NCBI GenBank assembly: GCA_013180625.2
Contig: SNVD02004742.1
Span: 124,001-188,000, forward strand
Reading direction: 5' to 3'
DNA from: Boswellia sacra
Taxonomy: Eukaryota > Streptophyta > Magnoliopsida > Sapindales > Burseraceae
Length of the DNA: 64,000 bases
Below the pieces are notes generated by a model. That model did not search any database, had not been told where the DNA came from, and worked only from the letters and a program-made list of their open reading frames with translations. A program made the translations under genes and the position numbers. Positions 33,102 to 43,649 of the stretch are shown in pieces; positions within the stretch are counted from its first letter, which is position 1; each line of letters starts with the position of its first letter.

Positions 33102-35046
33102 ATGGAAGAACTACCAGTCGATTCTCCAGCTTGTTGGTTGATACTCAAGTTCATTCCATCTTCAGTCAACTCATCTATCTTTAAACTTCCAATTTCTATA
33201 AAATCCAATCATTTATAGAATGAATAAAAAAGCATTTATAAACATACAAAAACAAATTATAGAGGAAGAAAATAAAAATAAATTGTCAAAAGAGTTACCT
33301 TGTTGTCCAAACAACCAAACTCTAGTGCAAATTAAAACCTCTACTGTATCGGGCGTAAGTGCACTTCTAAATTGATCAAGAACTCGTCCACCAACACTAA
33401 AAGCTGACTCGGATGCAACCGTAGATACTGGAATGCTTAAAATATTACGAGCCATACAAGCAAGTTCAGGATAACGAAACTCATTTCCTTTCCAAAAAAG
33501 AAGAATATCCATATTGGCTGACAATTCTGTCCTTGGTTCATCCAAATATAACTCCAATTATGACTTTTGATTTGAAATTATTTGTCTAAAATTGTCAGCT
33601 TGATCAAATTCTTATACATATCATAAGAAATAAGAATTAGTAATAAAATGAACAAGTAAATAACACAAATATTACACAAATAAATAGATTTGGATGAAAA
33701 GTTTAGTGTTTTTTACCTTTAATAAAACAGCTTCTATAGCTTTCCGAGCAGTCATGTCTTGACTAATCATATCATCAGGATTTCTGGATGAAGAAGGTAC
33801 ACTAGAAGTTGAATTTTTTTTGTACTCATTGTACAAAGAAAACATCTTCTCTCTAACTTTAGACAACTTAATCTCAAAATCATCCCCTTAAAATTTTCTA
33901 TATGCAAACTCCACAAATTGCATTTTGTATCTTGGATCCAAGACAACTGCTATAGCCAAAATAATGCAATAATTTGACTAATACTTCTCAAACTTAGATA
34001 ACATGCGCTTAGCCATATCCTTCAAGCAGTCATATTCACTCTCAAAGTGTTGCTTCAAAGTCAAATGAGCCACAAACACTTAAGGAAAGTACAAGTTTGA
34101 AGTTGGGTACTTTGAGCTAGAAAATATACATGTAGTCTCTTAAAATACAAATATGCAAGAAATCTCCTTTGGATAATAGTGCTTTCTTAATATTTAATTG
34201 AGATCTTAGATTCTCAACACAAGTATCATTAGATGAAGCATTATCCAAAGTGATTGAAAATATCTTTTTTTCAATGCCCCACTCACTTAGCAGCTTGCAT
34301 ATTTTATCAGGCAAATTAACACCAGAATGTGGAGGTAGCAAAGCACAAAAGTTTAACACCCTCTTTTGTAGAACCCAATTTTTATCAAGAAAAGGAGCAG
34401 TAAGGCACAAATAACCATCCGTAGTTATGGAAGTCCACAAATCAGAGGTCAAACTAATTCTACCAGGTGCTTCATCTAACATGGCTTTTATTCTTGCCCT
34501 TTCCCTATTATATATCTTTAACATATCAGCCTTTGGAGTGTTTCTAGAAATGGGAGTCACCTCATCATTCAAATATGTGAAAAGCCTCCTAATGCCAGTA
34601 TACTCAACAAATTGAAATGGCAAATCATGCATAATAAGTGTAGCAGACAATATTTCACGAAAGACAACAGGATCAAATTTAGGACTACGCATTCCCAAAT
34701 TGCCATCAGTTTGGTTTATCATGTACTGACCTATATCACGGGAATTTCTTCTCGGGCAAGACTCCAAATGTCGTTTCAAATTACCCGTTCCATTCCTTGA
34801 TTCAGAAATATAAATCGCTGCACATAATTTGCATTTGGATCTTTGCTTCTTATCTGGATACCCTTCCCTTGGTAGTATATCAAAAAACTTCCACAATTCT
34901 GAGGTTAACTTTCTTTTTCGTGTCCCACTTTGAATCATGACTTGTCGTGTAGTGCCTTCAGACTCACTACCCATATTGAATATGTCATCCTCACTTGGCA
35001 AATTAGTTCCCATTTGAGTTGCTGAATTTGTTTCTAAAGAATCCAT
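33102..35046 (-). pseudogene. hAT transposase (BED finger, DAYSLEEPER/RICESLEEPER type), broken
   Basis: The likely start is the ATG at 35046 (MDSLETNSATQMG). The first frame, to 34117, has a BED zinc finger (KCKLCAAIYISE...NLKRHLESC), then the transposase core with SLTSDLWTSITTDGY and ITLDNASSNDT, which hold two of the expected acidic residues. Just after residue 330 of the open frame it jumps to unrelated residues, so a block of the core is deleted. Downstream pieces (34110-33672) contain stop codons. The hAT C-terminal dimerisation region is at 33213-33557 (SIPVSTVASESAFSVGGRV, followed by VEVLICTRVWLF). A last small exon at 33102-33196 ends in a stop. Splice-like GTAA sites separate the last pieces. 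It is not functional. Confidence 0.9.
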
Positions 35047-35345
35047 TTTGAAGGAAAAAAAAATTTCATGCAATATATATTGAGCAAAGCAAAGCATAGG
35101 CTGGAGGGTGTGGTCACTGGAGGGGGAGGACTGGATGGTGGATCTATGGTGTTGAAGCCGTGACAATTGGCGGCAGTGAGGATAGCAGATGCCTGGCGGT
35201 GGTGAGGACTGAGGAGAGAAGGGTTGCGTTACTTTGATTTTTATCAGATTAGGTTTCCTTCCCCCTTTCCAATTGAAAACTGAAAAAAAGACAAAATTAG
35301 GGGCCTTTAGTGAAATTTAGATACATCCCAAAAAATTTTCACGCC

Positions 35346-35712
35346 TTCGAGTGTCGGATTTAATGTTGTCAATTGTCGGATTATGTCGAGTGTCGGATTT
35401 TCATTATGTCGAGTGTCGGATTTTCATGCTATCGAGTGTCAGCTTTCATGCCTTCGAGTGTCAGATTTAATGTTTTCAAGTGTTGTATTATGTCGATTGT
35501 CGGATTTTATACTGTTGAGTGTTAGATTTCATACCGTCAAGTGTCGGCTTTCATGCCTTCGAGTGTCAGATTTAATGTTGTCAAGTGTCGGATTATGTCG
35601 AGTGTCGAATTTTCATTATGTCCAGTGTCAGATTTTCATGCTGTCGAGTGTCGGCTTTCATGCCTTCGAGTGTCAGATTTAATGTTGTCAAGTGTCGGAT
35701 TTTCATTATGTA
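35346..35712 (+). repeat. Subterminal minisatellite of the hAT element
   Basis: Tandem, slightly variable copies of GTCGAGTGTCGGATTTTCAT and the related CTTCGAGTGTCAGATTTAAT, about 20-25 bases each, roughly 15 in number. A longer-order repeat of about 150 bases is also visible. The ORFs here (35383-35682, 35541-35786) are translations of the repeat, not genes. Confidence 0.85.
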
Positions 35713-36023
35713 TTCGTGTTATTTGTGTTACTTGTGTCATAATCATGTTCGTGTCAATATTCGTGTTAATCATGTTATCGTGTTAATCGTGTATAATATG
35801 TATTCGTGTTATTCGTGTCATAATCATGTTCGTGTCATAATCGTGTCGTGTCAGAATCGTGTTCGCGTGTTGAAGACTCTTAACCCGAACACGACACGAT
35901 TATTAAACGGGTTGACATCTTTGACACGAACACGAATATGCCAAAACCCAAACCCGCTTAAACCCATGTCATATCAAGTCGTGTTCACGTGTCGTATCGA
36001 AAATTGCCACCCCTAACTAGGGT

Positions 36024-38459
36024 CCATCGAGGCTATGATTTTCGATTAGTGATTATTGTCTATTTAGATCCTAACTTGTTTTAAATGCATACACCAAATT
36101 TTATCTTTTAATACATGTGAGGTGATTCAACCATGAGTAAGAAACGAAAAATTAAATGTACTATCAATCAAACATGTAAAATGACGTGGTCATAATTGCA
36201 TCTCCTTCCCTAATGAGATAAAGTAAGTTTAACGATAACAGAAATTAAAACACTCCGAATTGCACAAATGTGCCATGAACTATAAAAGAGGATCTACCAT
36301 TGAAAAATGAGTCTTTTGCCAATCAATGTGAATCCACCCGCCTCTCAACCACCCTTGTGACCGCATCCATATCTCAACACTTCAACAATAAATCTCACAA
36401 CCAAGTCTATCCCAACCGAGTCCTACACCAAGCAATGTGGCTCTATCCGCAACAATGTCACAACTTTACCCTTCCGAACCTCCACTAATGCGAGCCTATT
36501 TACCGTTGAACACTTCCAATCATTTCACTTGACACAAACTAGCGACATGAGCAATGAGCACCTCACCAATAATGTAAGGCCACTTGTCACTCACTTGCTC
36601 GCACTTCTACCAATCTCCTCAAGGCATCATCAACAACATAATAATATTTAAAGTATCAACATCAATGGCCATCATCAAAATAAGAAACAAATCATGAATA
36701 ACTTAACTAAACATGCAAGCACTTTTCTATCCTACTTCACTAGCATGCATCACTAGCTCGTTAATCATCACAAGTCACATAATTAATATAGAAAACATGG
36801 CATAATAAACAAACACATGAAAACAACCCACTTTCCATCCATATGCAACATTTTAATGTAAGCGAAAATGATCTTAAACCCACACACTTGCTTATACTAA
36901 CTACGAGCATCATTTCCCATGTGCAAATCGAATTAAATAGTCATGGAATAATAAACCAAAAGTGGATAACCTCCTACCTAGATGATATCATGCATGGAAG
37001 CTTCTCAAAACAAAAGGAGAACACATGCATAGCACCAAAGAAATGAAGTGGCTTTAAACCTAACATGCATTCTAACCACAACTTATGAACACCACCAAAA
37101 ACTTGCAAAATTCATAATAGAACATCAAAGTTCGTAATAAATATAAAAGTGGCATAAAAAGTGTCCATAAAGTCATATTTTGACTAGAAAGTATCAAAAT
37201 TAGGCATATAGACCCATATTACTAAGACCATACTCAAAAAGTACGTAAAAGTGCATGGAAATCACATATATTAAGTAGAACGCATGGTAAAGCATAAAGA
37301 CATAAAGAAATACATGAAAAAATAAAGAAGCTGTGCATATAATCATGAAAAGAGATGTGACAATGTAGTCATTGCCTTGCGGCTTACCAAGTCATCAAAA
37401 ATGAAGCTCAAGTGTAAAAAACACGAAGAAAAAAGGCTCAAAAGCTCACACAAATGTCAAAATGAGTAGGGAATAGTGTGCAGAGGCTGTGAGAGTCGAA
37501 GAAATATAATGCATACACTCCCAAGTTAGCTGCCAACCCATTTTTCCTCGAAAAATGGGTTTGTTTATAGACTATATCAAAGTGGCATACACCAGTTGAA
37601 CTAGCAAACACTAGTACAAACTGAAGCACGTTAGTACAAACTGGCACATGGTAGTATGTATAAGCGCATGCTAGTTCAAATGGCATGTAGCCCTAGGCAA
37701 AGGAAATCTAGTTTTGGTTTCCTCTAGCATCAGTCCTAAGCTTCGGTTTTGGATGTTTTCGCACACCAAACTCAGTTGTGACTTTGATTCTTTAGTTTAT
37801 AATCATTAGGCTTCAAAACCATAAGTGACTATCCAGTGCTTACAAATGGACACGACGCTTACCCATTAAATCTTAAAACATGATCAGATGAAACCCAAAA
37901 ATTGCTGTAGCTTTAAGAAAAAGGATATCTAATCTAACCTGTTTAAGGTATCTTAACCTGAAGAGAACGCTAGGCTCTAGCAAACACTATTATGCATCTT
38001 TAACCAGCTTCAATTTAGCTTGGAGGATCTCTAAACTTGCTTCGTTCATGATAGAGTAGTGAAAGGAGAAAGAAGGGGGTGATGAGATTTATAAGGGAAG
38101 AAGATACTGAAAATGATTTAAAATTCGATATTGGATCCTTTATAGGCAGACGGTTATACGAGTGGGCACACGCCTATACGCCAAATAGGTGCCACACCTA
38201 TAGCATGTAGAATTGAAATGTTCATTTTGGTTTATCTTTTGGCATAATTGTTCAAAGCAAACTCATTCCATGATAATTTCTTAACATGGAAAAGGAAGAA
38301 AAAATGAATAAAGTTCATTTATCATCAAAAAAAAAAAAATATGCAGAATACCAAACTGGGGTCAAGGTGCCCCAATCCAAGTTCAAAAGCATATGGCTAT
38401 ACAAAAATGAACAAAAGTGTAAAAAAAATGAACATAAAAGGAGAAAAATAACTCCTCGT
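36024..38459. other. Noncoding Tat-like remnant, right of the hAT element
   Basis: Continues the LTR interrupted by hAT; the LTR boundary was not found. 37590-37700 contains four short repeats of a TAGTACAAACTGGCACATG-like motif. 38050-38200 resembles the region upstream of PMD exon 1 in the array (GAAGGGGGTGATGAG..TATAAGG, then GGGCACACGCCTATACG and ATAGGTGCCACACCTAT). Frames at 36300-36488, 36843-37046 and 37438-37686 are not convincing genes. Confidence 0.4.
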
Positions 38460-41200
38460 CGCCACCACCGCGCTCCTCATCAGTCTTCTCCTCCTCATCA
38501 AAGCTATCAAATCACTACTTCTCTCTTACTTCTCATCCCCGCCCTCACCATCAACATCATCACCCTCACCCTCAATATCATCATCCTCACCCTCAATATC
38601 ATCATCCTCATCACCAACATCCTAGCCCTCCTCCTCCTCAACTGGGTGATCACCGTCTTGACCCACCTTTGGCTCCTGTACTTGCTCCTCTCTAGCGTCC
38701 TCCTCTTCGGCATCCTTATCAAAAGACTCTTCCCAAGCCACCCCTAAGTTATGCTCCAGCTCTTGGATAGTCAAGCGGTTGTTTCGAAAGGTTGCCTAAC
38801 CCTAAACAATGGGAGAAATCAGAAAAATATTCATTCGTGCATACATGTAACCACATAAGTGCTTTTTTGTTTATTGATGCTGTAGGGACAACTAGCAAAT
38901 ATGTTCCTTCGTTGTATAGTAAAACCAGTCCAATAGATTGACTATGACCCAAGGAACCTGAAAAATAAAACAAAATCAGAATTGTTTACGAGAAAGCCTA
39001 AAAAATCATAAAGGATACCAAAGAAAGGAAAACTTACATGAGTCGCAACCATAGGAAGAAGAGTGGCTATCATGGACTCATCTACTGGCAGCTCTACTCT
39101 CCAGATGATCCTACGTCCCCGTACAGCAATACAAAGCTGTCGAGGATAGAATAGTAGTCTCCGAGAATAACCCCCAAAGCCCTAGAAGTAGAAAAAAGAC
39201 TCACACTACAAGCAGTATTAGTCTTAGCCCTCTTACAGCCTCGACCGAAAGACTCAACCACATCAGAACTAAGAACTTATCCACCAGCACCCCTACCACT
39301 ACCAGCATCTCGCCTTATGCCTTGACAAACACCTCTACAACCACCAGCATCATCTGCTAATACAACAATCGCCTTATTGATCACATTGTAATCACAAAAT
39401 GGGTAGGAAGAAGAGAAGCATGGGCCCAATCAGCGTAAGACTACTGTATGGCAAAGAAGCCCACCCGATTAAGAGGAATCTCGATAATGTAATCCTCTCA
39501 GATAGGATCAGTAGCCAACCAAGGCATGTTAATCATTAGGCTAGGAGGAGAGAGGGGAATGGGACCCCTGACCCGATCACTCACATGATCACCTAGGAAC
39601 CACATGGCACACTCCAGGCCAATCATTAAGAGGTAGGTCTGGAGGAGAGGATACGCAACCCTCATGACAAGACTCTAATACATTCGACTCCCCTACTAGT
39701 ATCGGTGCACTTGTAAAGATTACAAATAAGCAATTAAGTATATGGGAAAATGGAAAACAATGAGAAACCAACTTAATTTTTTCCCCTTACATTGTCCCAA
39801 ATAAGACGATGGGTGTAGGTGTGGAAGTTATGGATGTTATAAGAGTCATCATGCTTATAACATCCCTGAGACCAGCCAACAACTCACAGAAAGGACTTGG
39901 TCCTATTTTAAGGACCAAGAGATGGTAAATGCCTGAGCTCGTATGCCTAAATCTACAATAGGAACAAAAGAAATGAGAATAGAAATCAAGAGACAAAAAA
40001 AGGGAAATGTAAGTAGAAACAACATACCTCAACTATTGAGCGAAACCTCTAACCATCTCATTATCTTGATAGTCCCAATCCAGGTAAAAGTACAAATGAG
40101 CAAGGCAGCCTAGCCCTAATCAAAGGTGCTCACCATGTCCAGCCTTCAACACCGGAAGGAGATAAGCCTCTATGTAGTTGGAGGTGTTGGCAAAAGCATT
40201 GTCGACAATAAGAAAAAGATGAAGTTGCAGGCAAACTGCTCCTCCTTCTCGGATGTAGCAATGGTCTTATCATTGTGATGCTATTGCTAGTACTTCATCA
40301 GCCGCTCATAGGAAATGGCATGGGTACCCTTCATCACCACCTCAAGACCCAGAAGCTCCGTAATTCTGTCGTCACACGAGGAGTTGTCTTTACGCAACAA
40401 TCAAAAGGAATATGGTCCCCTAGCAAGGAAAGTCTAGGATAGTAATAGCATCATGTGGGGATATGGTCATCTCACCAAAGTTGAGTTGAAAGAATGGGCA
40501 GTATCCATCCACCTTTTGACAAGAGCGAAGAGCGCACAACAATCAGTATGTATCCTCTACACCGATAGGCAACTCAAAAATGCGGAGAATCCACATTGGT
40601 CTATATGCCGATTCACATTAGCATTATGGGTATGGCTATACCAACCGCAAGCCTTAGCAAGGGAACCCTCACATTTGTGGGCACAGTCAGCCTACAAAAA
40701 AAAATGGTGTGAAAGATGAGTAAGAATGTCATGAAGAAGTACAAATCAAGAAAAACTAGAAAAAAATGACAAAAATAACATAGAATAGGCACGCGCCTAT
40801 AGCGAATAGGCGCACACCTAGAGCATCCTGGCGCATGTCCATTCATAATAGGTGCATGCCTAGTCCAGCTAAAGGCGCATGCCTACATGCCTAGACCAGC
40901 TAAAGGCGCATGCCTAAAGCTGTCTAGAAGTAGGAAACAAGCAGAATAGGCGTCACGCCAACTAGAGTATGTGCACACCTATGCTAGTCATCCTTTACCT
41001 CCAGATAGAATAGGTGCACACCTGTTAATCCAATTGTTGCAGAAAATCAAAATTTGCAAAAAATACACAAGAAATAGCAAAAGATCGTTTAAAACAAAGA
41101 GAAGGACAAAACGACTTACAAAGAGGAAAGGTGCTTGTCTCAGTTTCCCAAGATTGGGAGGTCCCAATTCGTTCGAAGCCTCCTCAATGTTGCTTTCCAT
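38460..41200 (-). pseudogene. Plant mobile domain (PMD) gene of a Tat-like element, antisense, broken
   Basis: Exon 1 (41120-41200) starts MESNIEEASNELGPPNLGKL. The intron 41119-40692 has a GTAAGT donor and a T-rich TTTTTTTTTGTAG acceptor. Exon 2 reads ADCAHKCEGS and then the PMD-like stretch ALVKRWMDTAHSF; after a one-base shift it reads FGEMTISPHDAITIL, matching the FGE-M-T-(I/V)-T motif of PMD proteins. Later pieces include LGCLAHLYLDLDYQD (about 40090) and, after a second intron-like stretch, GIYHLLVLKIGPSPFCELL (about 39900). The C-terminal tail is strongly acidic (38490-38740, repeated DDDIEGE). Stops and frameshifts are numerous. PMD proteins are known both as host silencing factors (MAIN family) and as passengers in transposons. 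An antisense ORF between pol and the 3' LTR is a known feature of Tat elements. Here pol is gone and the 5' part of the gene lies in the tandem array. Confidence 0.7.
40700..41110. repeat. Cluster of imperfect palindromes (TAGGCGCATGCCTA type) in PMD intron 1
   Basis: At least eight sites of the type TAGGC-N4-GCCTA or TAGGTGCACACCT occur here, e.g. ATAGGCACGCGCCTAT (about 40786), AATAGGCGCACACCTAG, AGGCGCATGCCTA (two or three copies) and GGTGCACACCTG (about 41013). The cluster is repeated in every array unit (near 43230-43470, 45680-45920, 49100-49340, 50345-50585). Related sites lie at 38140-38200 and 53425-53500. Confidence 0.8.
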
Positions 41201-41559
41201 TCCGACCTTACTGGCAGCAAATCGATGACGACGTGCTTATTCTCCAGAGGTAGGCGGTTAGCTAGGTGTTAATCAACGTCTATTTGTAAGAGATGGGAGA
41301 TTTGAGTTAAGAGAAAAAAGGGGGTTAGGGCGTATAAGCTTTTTGCGCTAATTAGAAGAAAAGGGAAAATGGTGATTTGAATATCCCGCTAAATAGACAC
41401 ACGCCTATACAAGGAAAAGGCGTACGACTACATTGAGAAGGTGCACCCTTACTCCTCACAGGTATTTGAAAAATTTTCTTTTGCCTCCTAAAGTTTAACA
41501 AAGTGTTGCTTTGACCTTTTTGCAAGAAAGTCGTACCACAATCCAAGATGACATTAAAG

Positions 41560-42420
41560 TCCCTTCAGATTTCAAAAGTCACACTAATACCTCAACTTAG
41601 GAAACGATCCTTGGTTTTCAAAAAACATGTGTGATCGGACCGACCCCTACAACAATATCTAAGTCCCCAAAAAATCCATCAATCAAGAATTCCTTCCCTA
41701 AGTGGAATCAAAGATTCAAAAATCCATATAAATTCCAAATTATCCCTAGTAGAGTCCAATCTAATTTCTTCCTAAAGCGAAATCCATATCCAATTCATCC
41801 TTAGTTGAACCAAAAAGTCAAAAAACTTTGATCCCAATCCCGAAACAAATACCAGGCCAAATCTCATCCCTAGTGGAGCCTCAATACCTGAAAATTGCTA
41901 CTCCTAAGCATCAAACTTAGCCACACTGAGTAGAAATTCAGTCTCTTCCCCCAGTATAATCAAAAGTGGACTTTAACGCCTTCCCCAGTGAAGTTAAATC
42001 CCATTTTCAGAACCTCAAAATCAAAATTCAATTTCTTCTTTTATGGAACTCAGATCCCCAAATTAAAAAATGAATTCTTCCCTAGTGGAGTTCAAATTCA
42101 GTTTCGTCCTTAGTAGGGCATAGGTCCTATTCCCATAAACTAATCTTCCCCAATGGAAACAAAACTCAAATTTGGTCTCCCCAAGTGAAGTTAAAAGCTT
42201 AATTTCAATCTCATAAACCGTGCAGATGAAGATTCAGACTCATTCCCAATGGAACTTAAAAATCTCAAAATCAAAACTCAGCCTTTCCCTAGTGGAATCC
42301 AAAACTTCAAAACCAAAACTAATTTTCCCTGATAGAACCTAGAAATTTTAAATCACAATTCAAGGTTCTTCCCCAGTGGAGTTCCAAATCCAAATTATAG
42401 AGACTCATTCAATCAACAAG
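41560..42420 (+). repeat. Short interspersed CCCTAGTGGAGTT-like repeats (in each array unit)
   Basis: A motif of the form TTCCC(T/C)AGTGGA(G/A)(T/C)(T/C)CAAA recurs about every 40-60 bases, roughly 12-15 times per unit, with drift (e.g. 41865, 41985, 42076, 42285, 42372). It resembles the reverse complement of the Tat primer binding site. The following stretch, about 42440-42650, has a second family of repeats around GCCAAGACTTTGATCAG. No ORF. Confidence 0.7.
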
Positions 42421-42783
42421 ACAACCAAGGTCCCATAATTTTCCAACACTATGATAAGCCGCCAAGGCTTCAGTTAGACCACCAACGTCCAATCAATTGC
42501 CAAGACTTTGATCAGCTGTCGAGGCTTTAGTCAAACCATTAAGGTCTAATAAGTCGCCAAGACTCTATTAGTTGCCAAGACTTAGATCAGTTGTCAAGGC
42601 TTTAATCAGACTATTGATGTCCAATCAGTCACCAAGACTCTAATCAACCATCATGGCTCAAAGAGAAAATAAGTCTTCAAGTTGCAAAGTGTGCAAAGAA
42701 GGGGGTTTGGGCATCTAGCCTAGAGAAGGTTAAAAAAAAGGGTAAGAATTACTTTGTTGATTTTTGTGTTTCCACAAACCCTT

Positions 42784-43105
42784 CCAAAGTAGGGAGCAAA
42801 TTGTAGGCATTAAAATTTTTGCCTATGATTTGAGTCCCGACGACGAGCCGTGGTACCATTGTCAAAGATATTTGTCTCTCAGCCAAAGTTTATAAACTTC
42901 CAGAAAACCATCTAAAAAAACCAAAAAATAACCAAAAAACCAAAAAGGCGGGGAAAATGACAAGAAGAGGCCAGGTAGGTGCCAGAATCGGTAAAATAGG
43001 TTCACACTTGAGTAACCTAAAGAAGCCCATGGTGGAAGTTTCCAGACGCTGAAAACCACCCAAAAACCCTAAAAGCTACCTAGAGTAGGCGTGGCTCCTA
43101 GACAA
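42784..43105 (+). mobile_element. Polypurine tract and truncated Tat-like LTR in array unit 1
   Basis: CCAAAGTAGGGAGCAAAT is followed by TGTAGGCATTAAAATTTTTG, the LTR start, at 42802. Only 304 bases of LTR are kept before the CAAGG junction to the next unit. The same module recurs at about 45250-45554, 48663-48967, 49926-50218 and 52363-52666. Confidence 0.8.
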
Positions 43106-43568
43106 CAAGGGAACCCTCACATTTGTGTGTACAGTCAGCCTACAAAAAAAAAAGGTGTGAAAGATGTGTAAGAATGTCATGAAGAAGTACAAATCAAGAA
43201 AAACTAGAAAAAAATGACAAAAATAACATAGAATAGGCACACGCCTATAGCGAATAGGCGCACACCTAGAGCATCCTGGCGCATGTCCATTCATAATAGG
43301 TGCATGCCTAGTCCAGCTAAAGGCGCATGCCTACATGCCTAGACCAGCTAAAGGCGCATGCCTAAAGCTGTCTAGAAGTAGGAAACAAGCAGAATAGGCG
43401 TCACGCCTACTAGAGTATGTGCACACCTATGCTAGTCATCCTTTACCTCCAGATAGAATAGGTGCACACCTGTTAATCCAATTGTTGCAGAAAATCAAAA
43501 TTTGCAAAAAATACACAAGAAATAGCAAAAGATCGTTTAAAACAAAGAGAAGGACAAAACGACTTACC

Positions 43569-43649
43569 AAAGAGGAAAGGTGCTTGTCTCAGTTTCCCAA
43601 GATTGGGAGGTCCCAATTCGTTCGAAGCCTCCTCAATGTTGCTTTCCAT
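43569..43649 (-). pseudogene. PMD exon 1 copy, array unit 2
   Basis: Same exon as at 41120-41200 (MESNIEEASNEL...), with the donor G/GTAAGT kept. It is followed on the minus strand by intron 1 and the first bases of exon 2, which then run into LTR sequence. It could at most give a short chimeric transcript. Confidence 0.7.

Larger units (their letters stand above)
32229..36015 (-). mobile_element. hAT transposon, complete ends, defective
   Basis: Terminal inverted repeats TAGGGGTGGCGATT (32229) and AATTGCCACCCCTA (ending 36015) match with one mismatch. A perfect 8-bp target duplication, ACTAGGGT, lies at 32221-32228 and 36016-36023. The ends carry many short CGTGTCGTGT / ACACGAACACGAC motifs, the usual hAT subterminal binding sites, plus a minisatellite. 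It encodes a broken BED-finger transposase on the minus strand. It sits in a Tat-like LTR and is therefore younger than that element. Confidence 0.95.

Noticed and set aside
35383..36016. ORFs of 81-143 codons on the plus strand in the hAT element
   Set aside because: They are translations of the GTCGAGTGTCGGATTT minisatellite and of subterminal repeats, open in several frames at once.
38286..38747. 153-codon plus-strand ORF, Leu/Ile-rich, looking like membrane segments
   Set aside because: It is the complement of the acidic Asp/Glu-rich tail of the antisense PMD pseudogene, which explains the composition.
40780..41030. CRISPR-like array of short palindromic repeats
   Set aside because: Spacing is irregular, spacers are not unique, there are no cas genes, and the DNA is plant.
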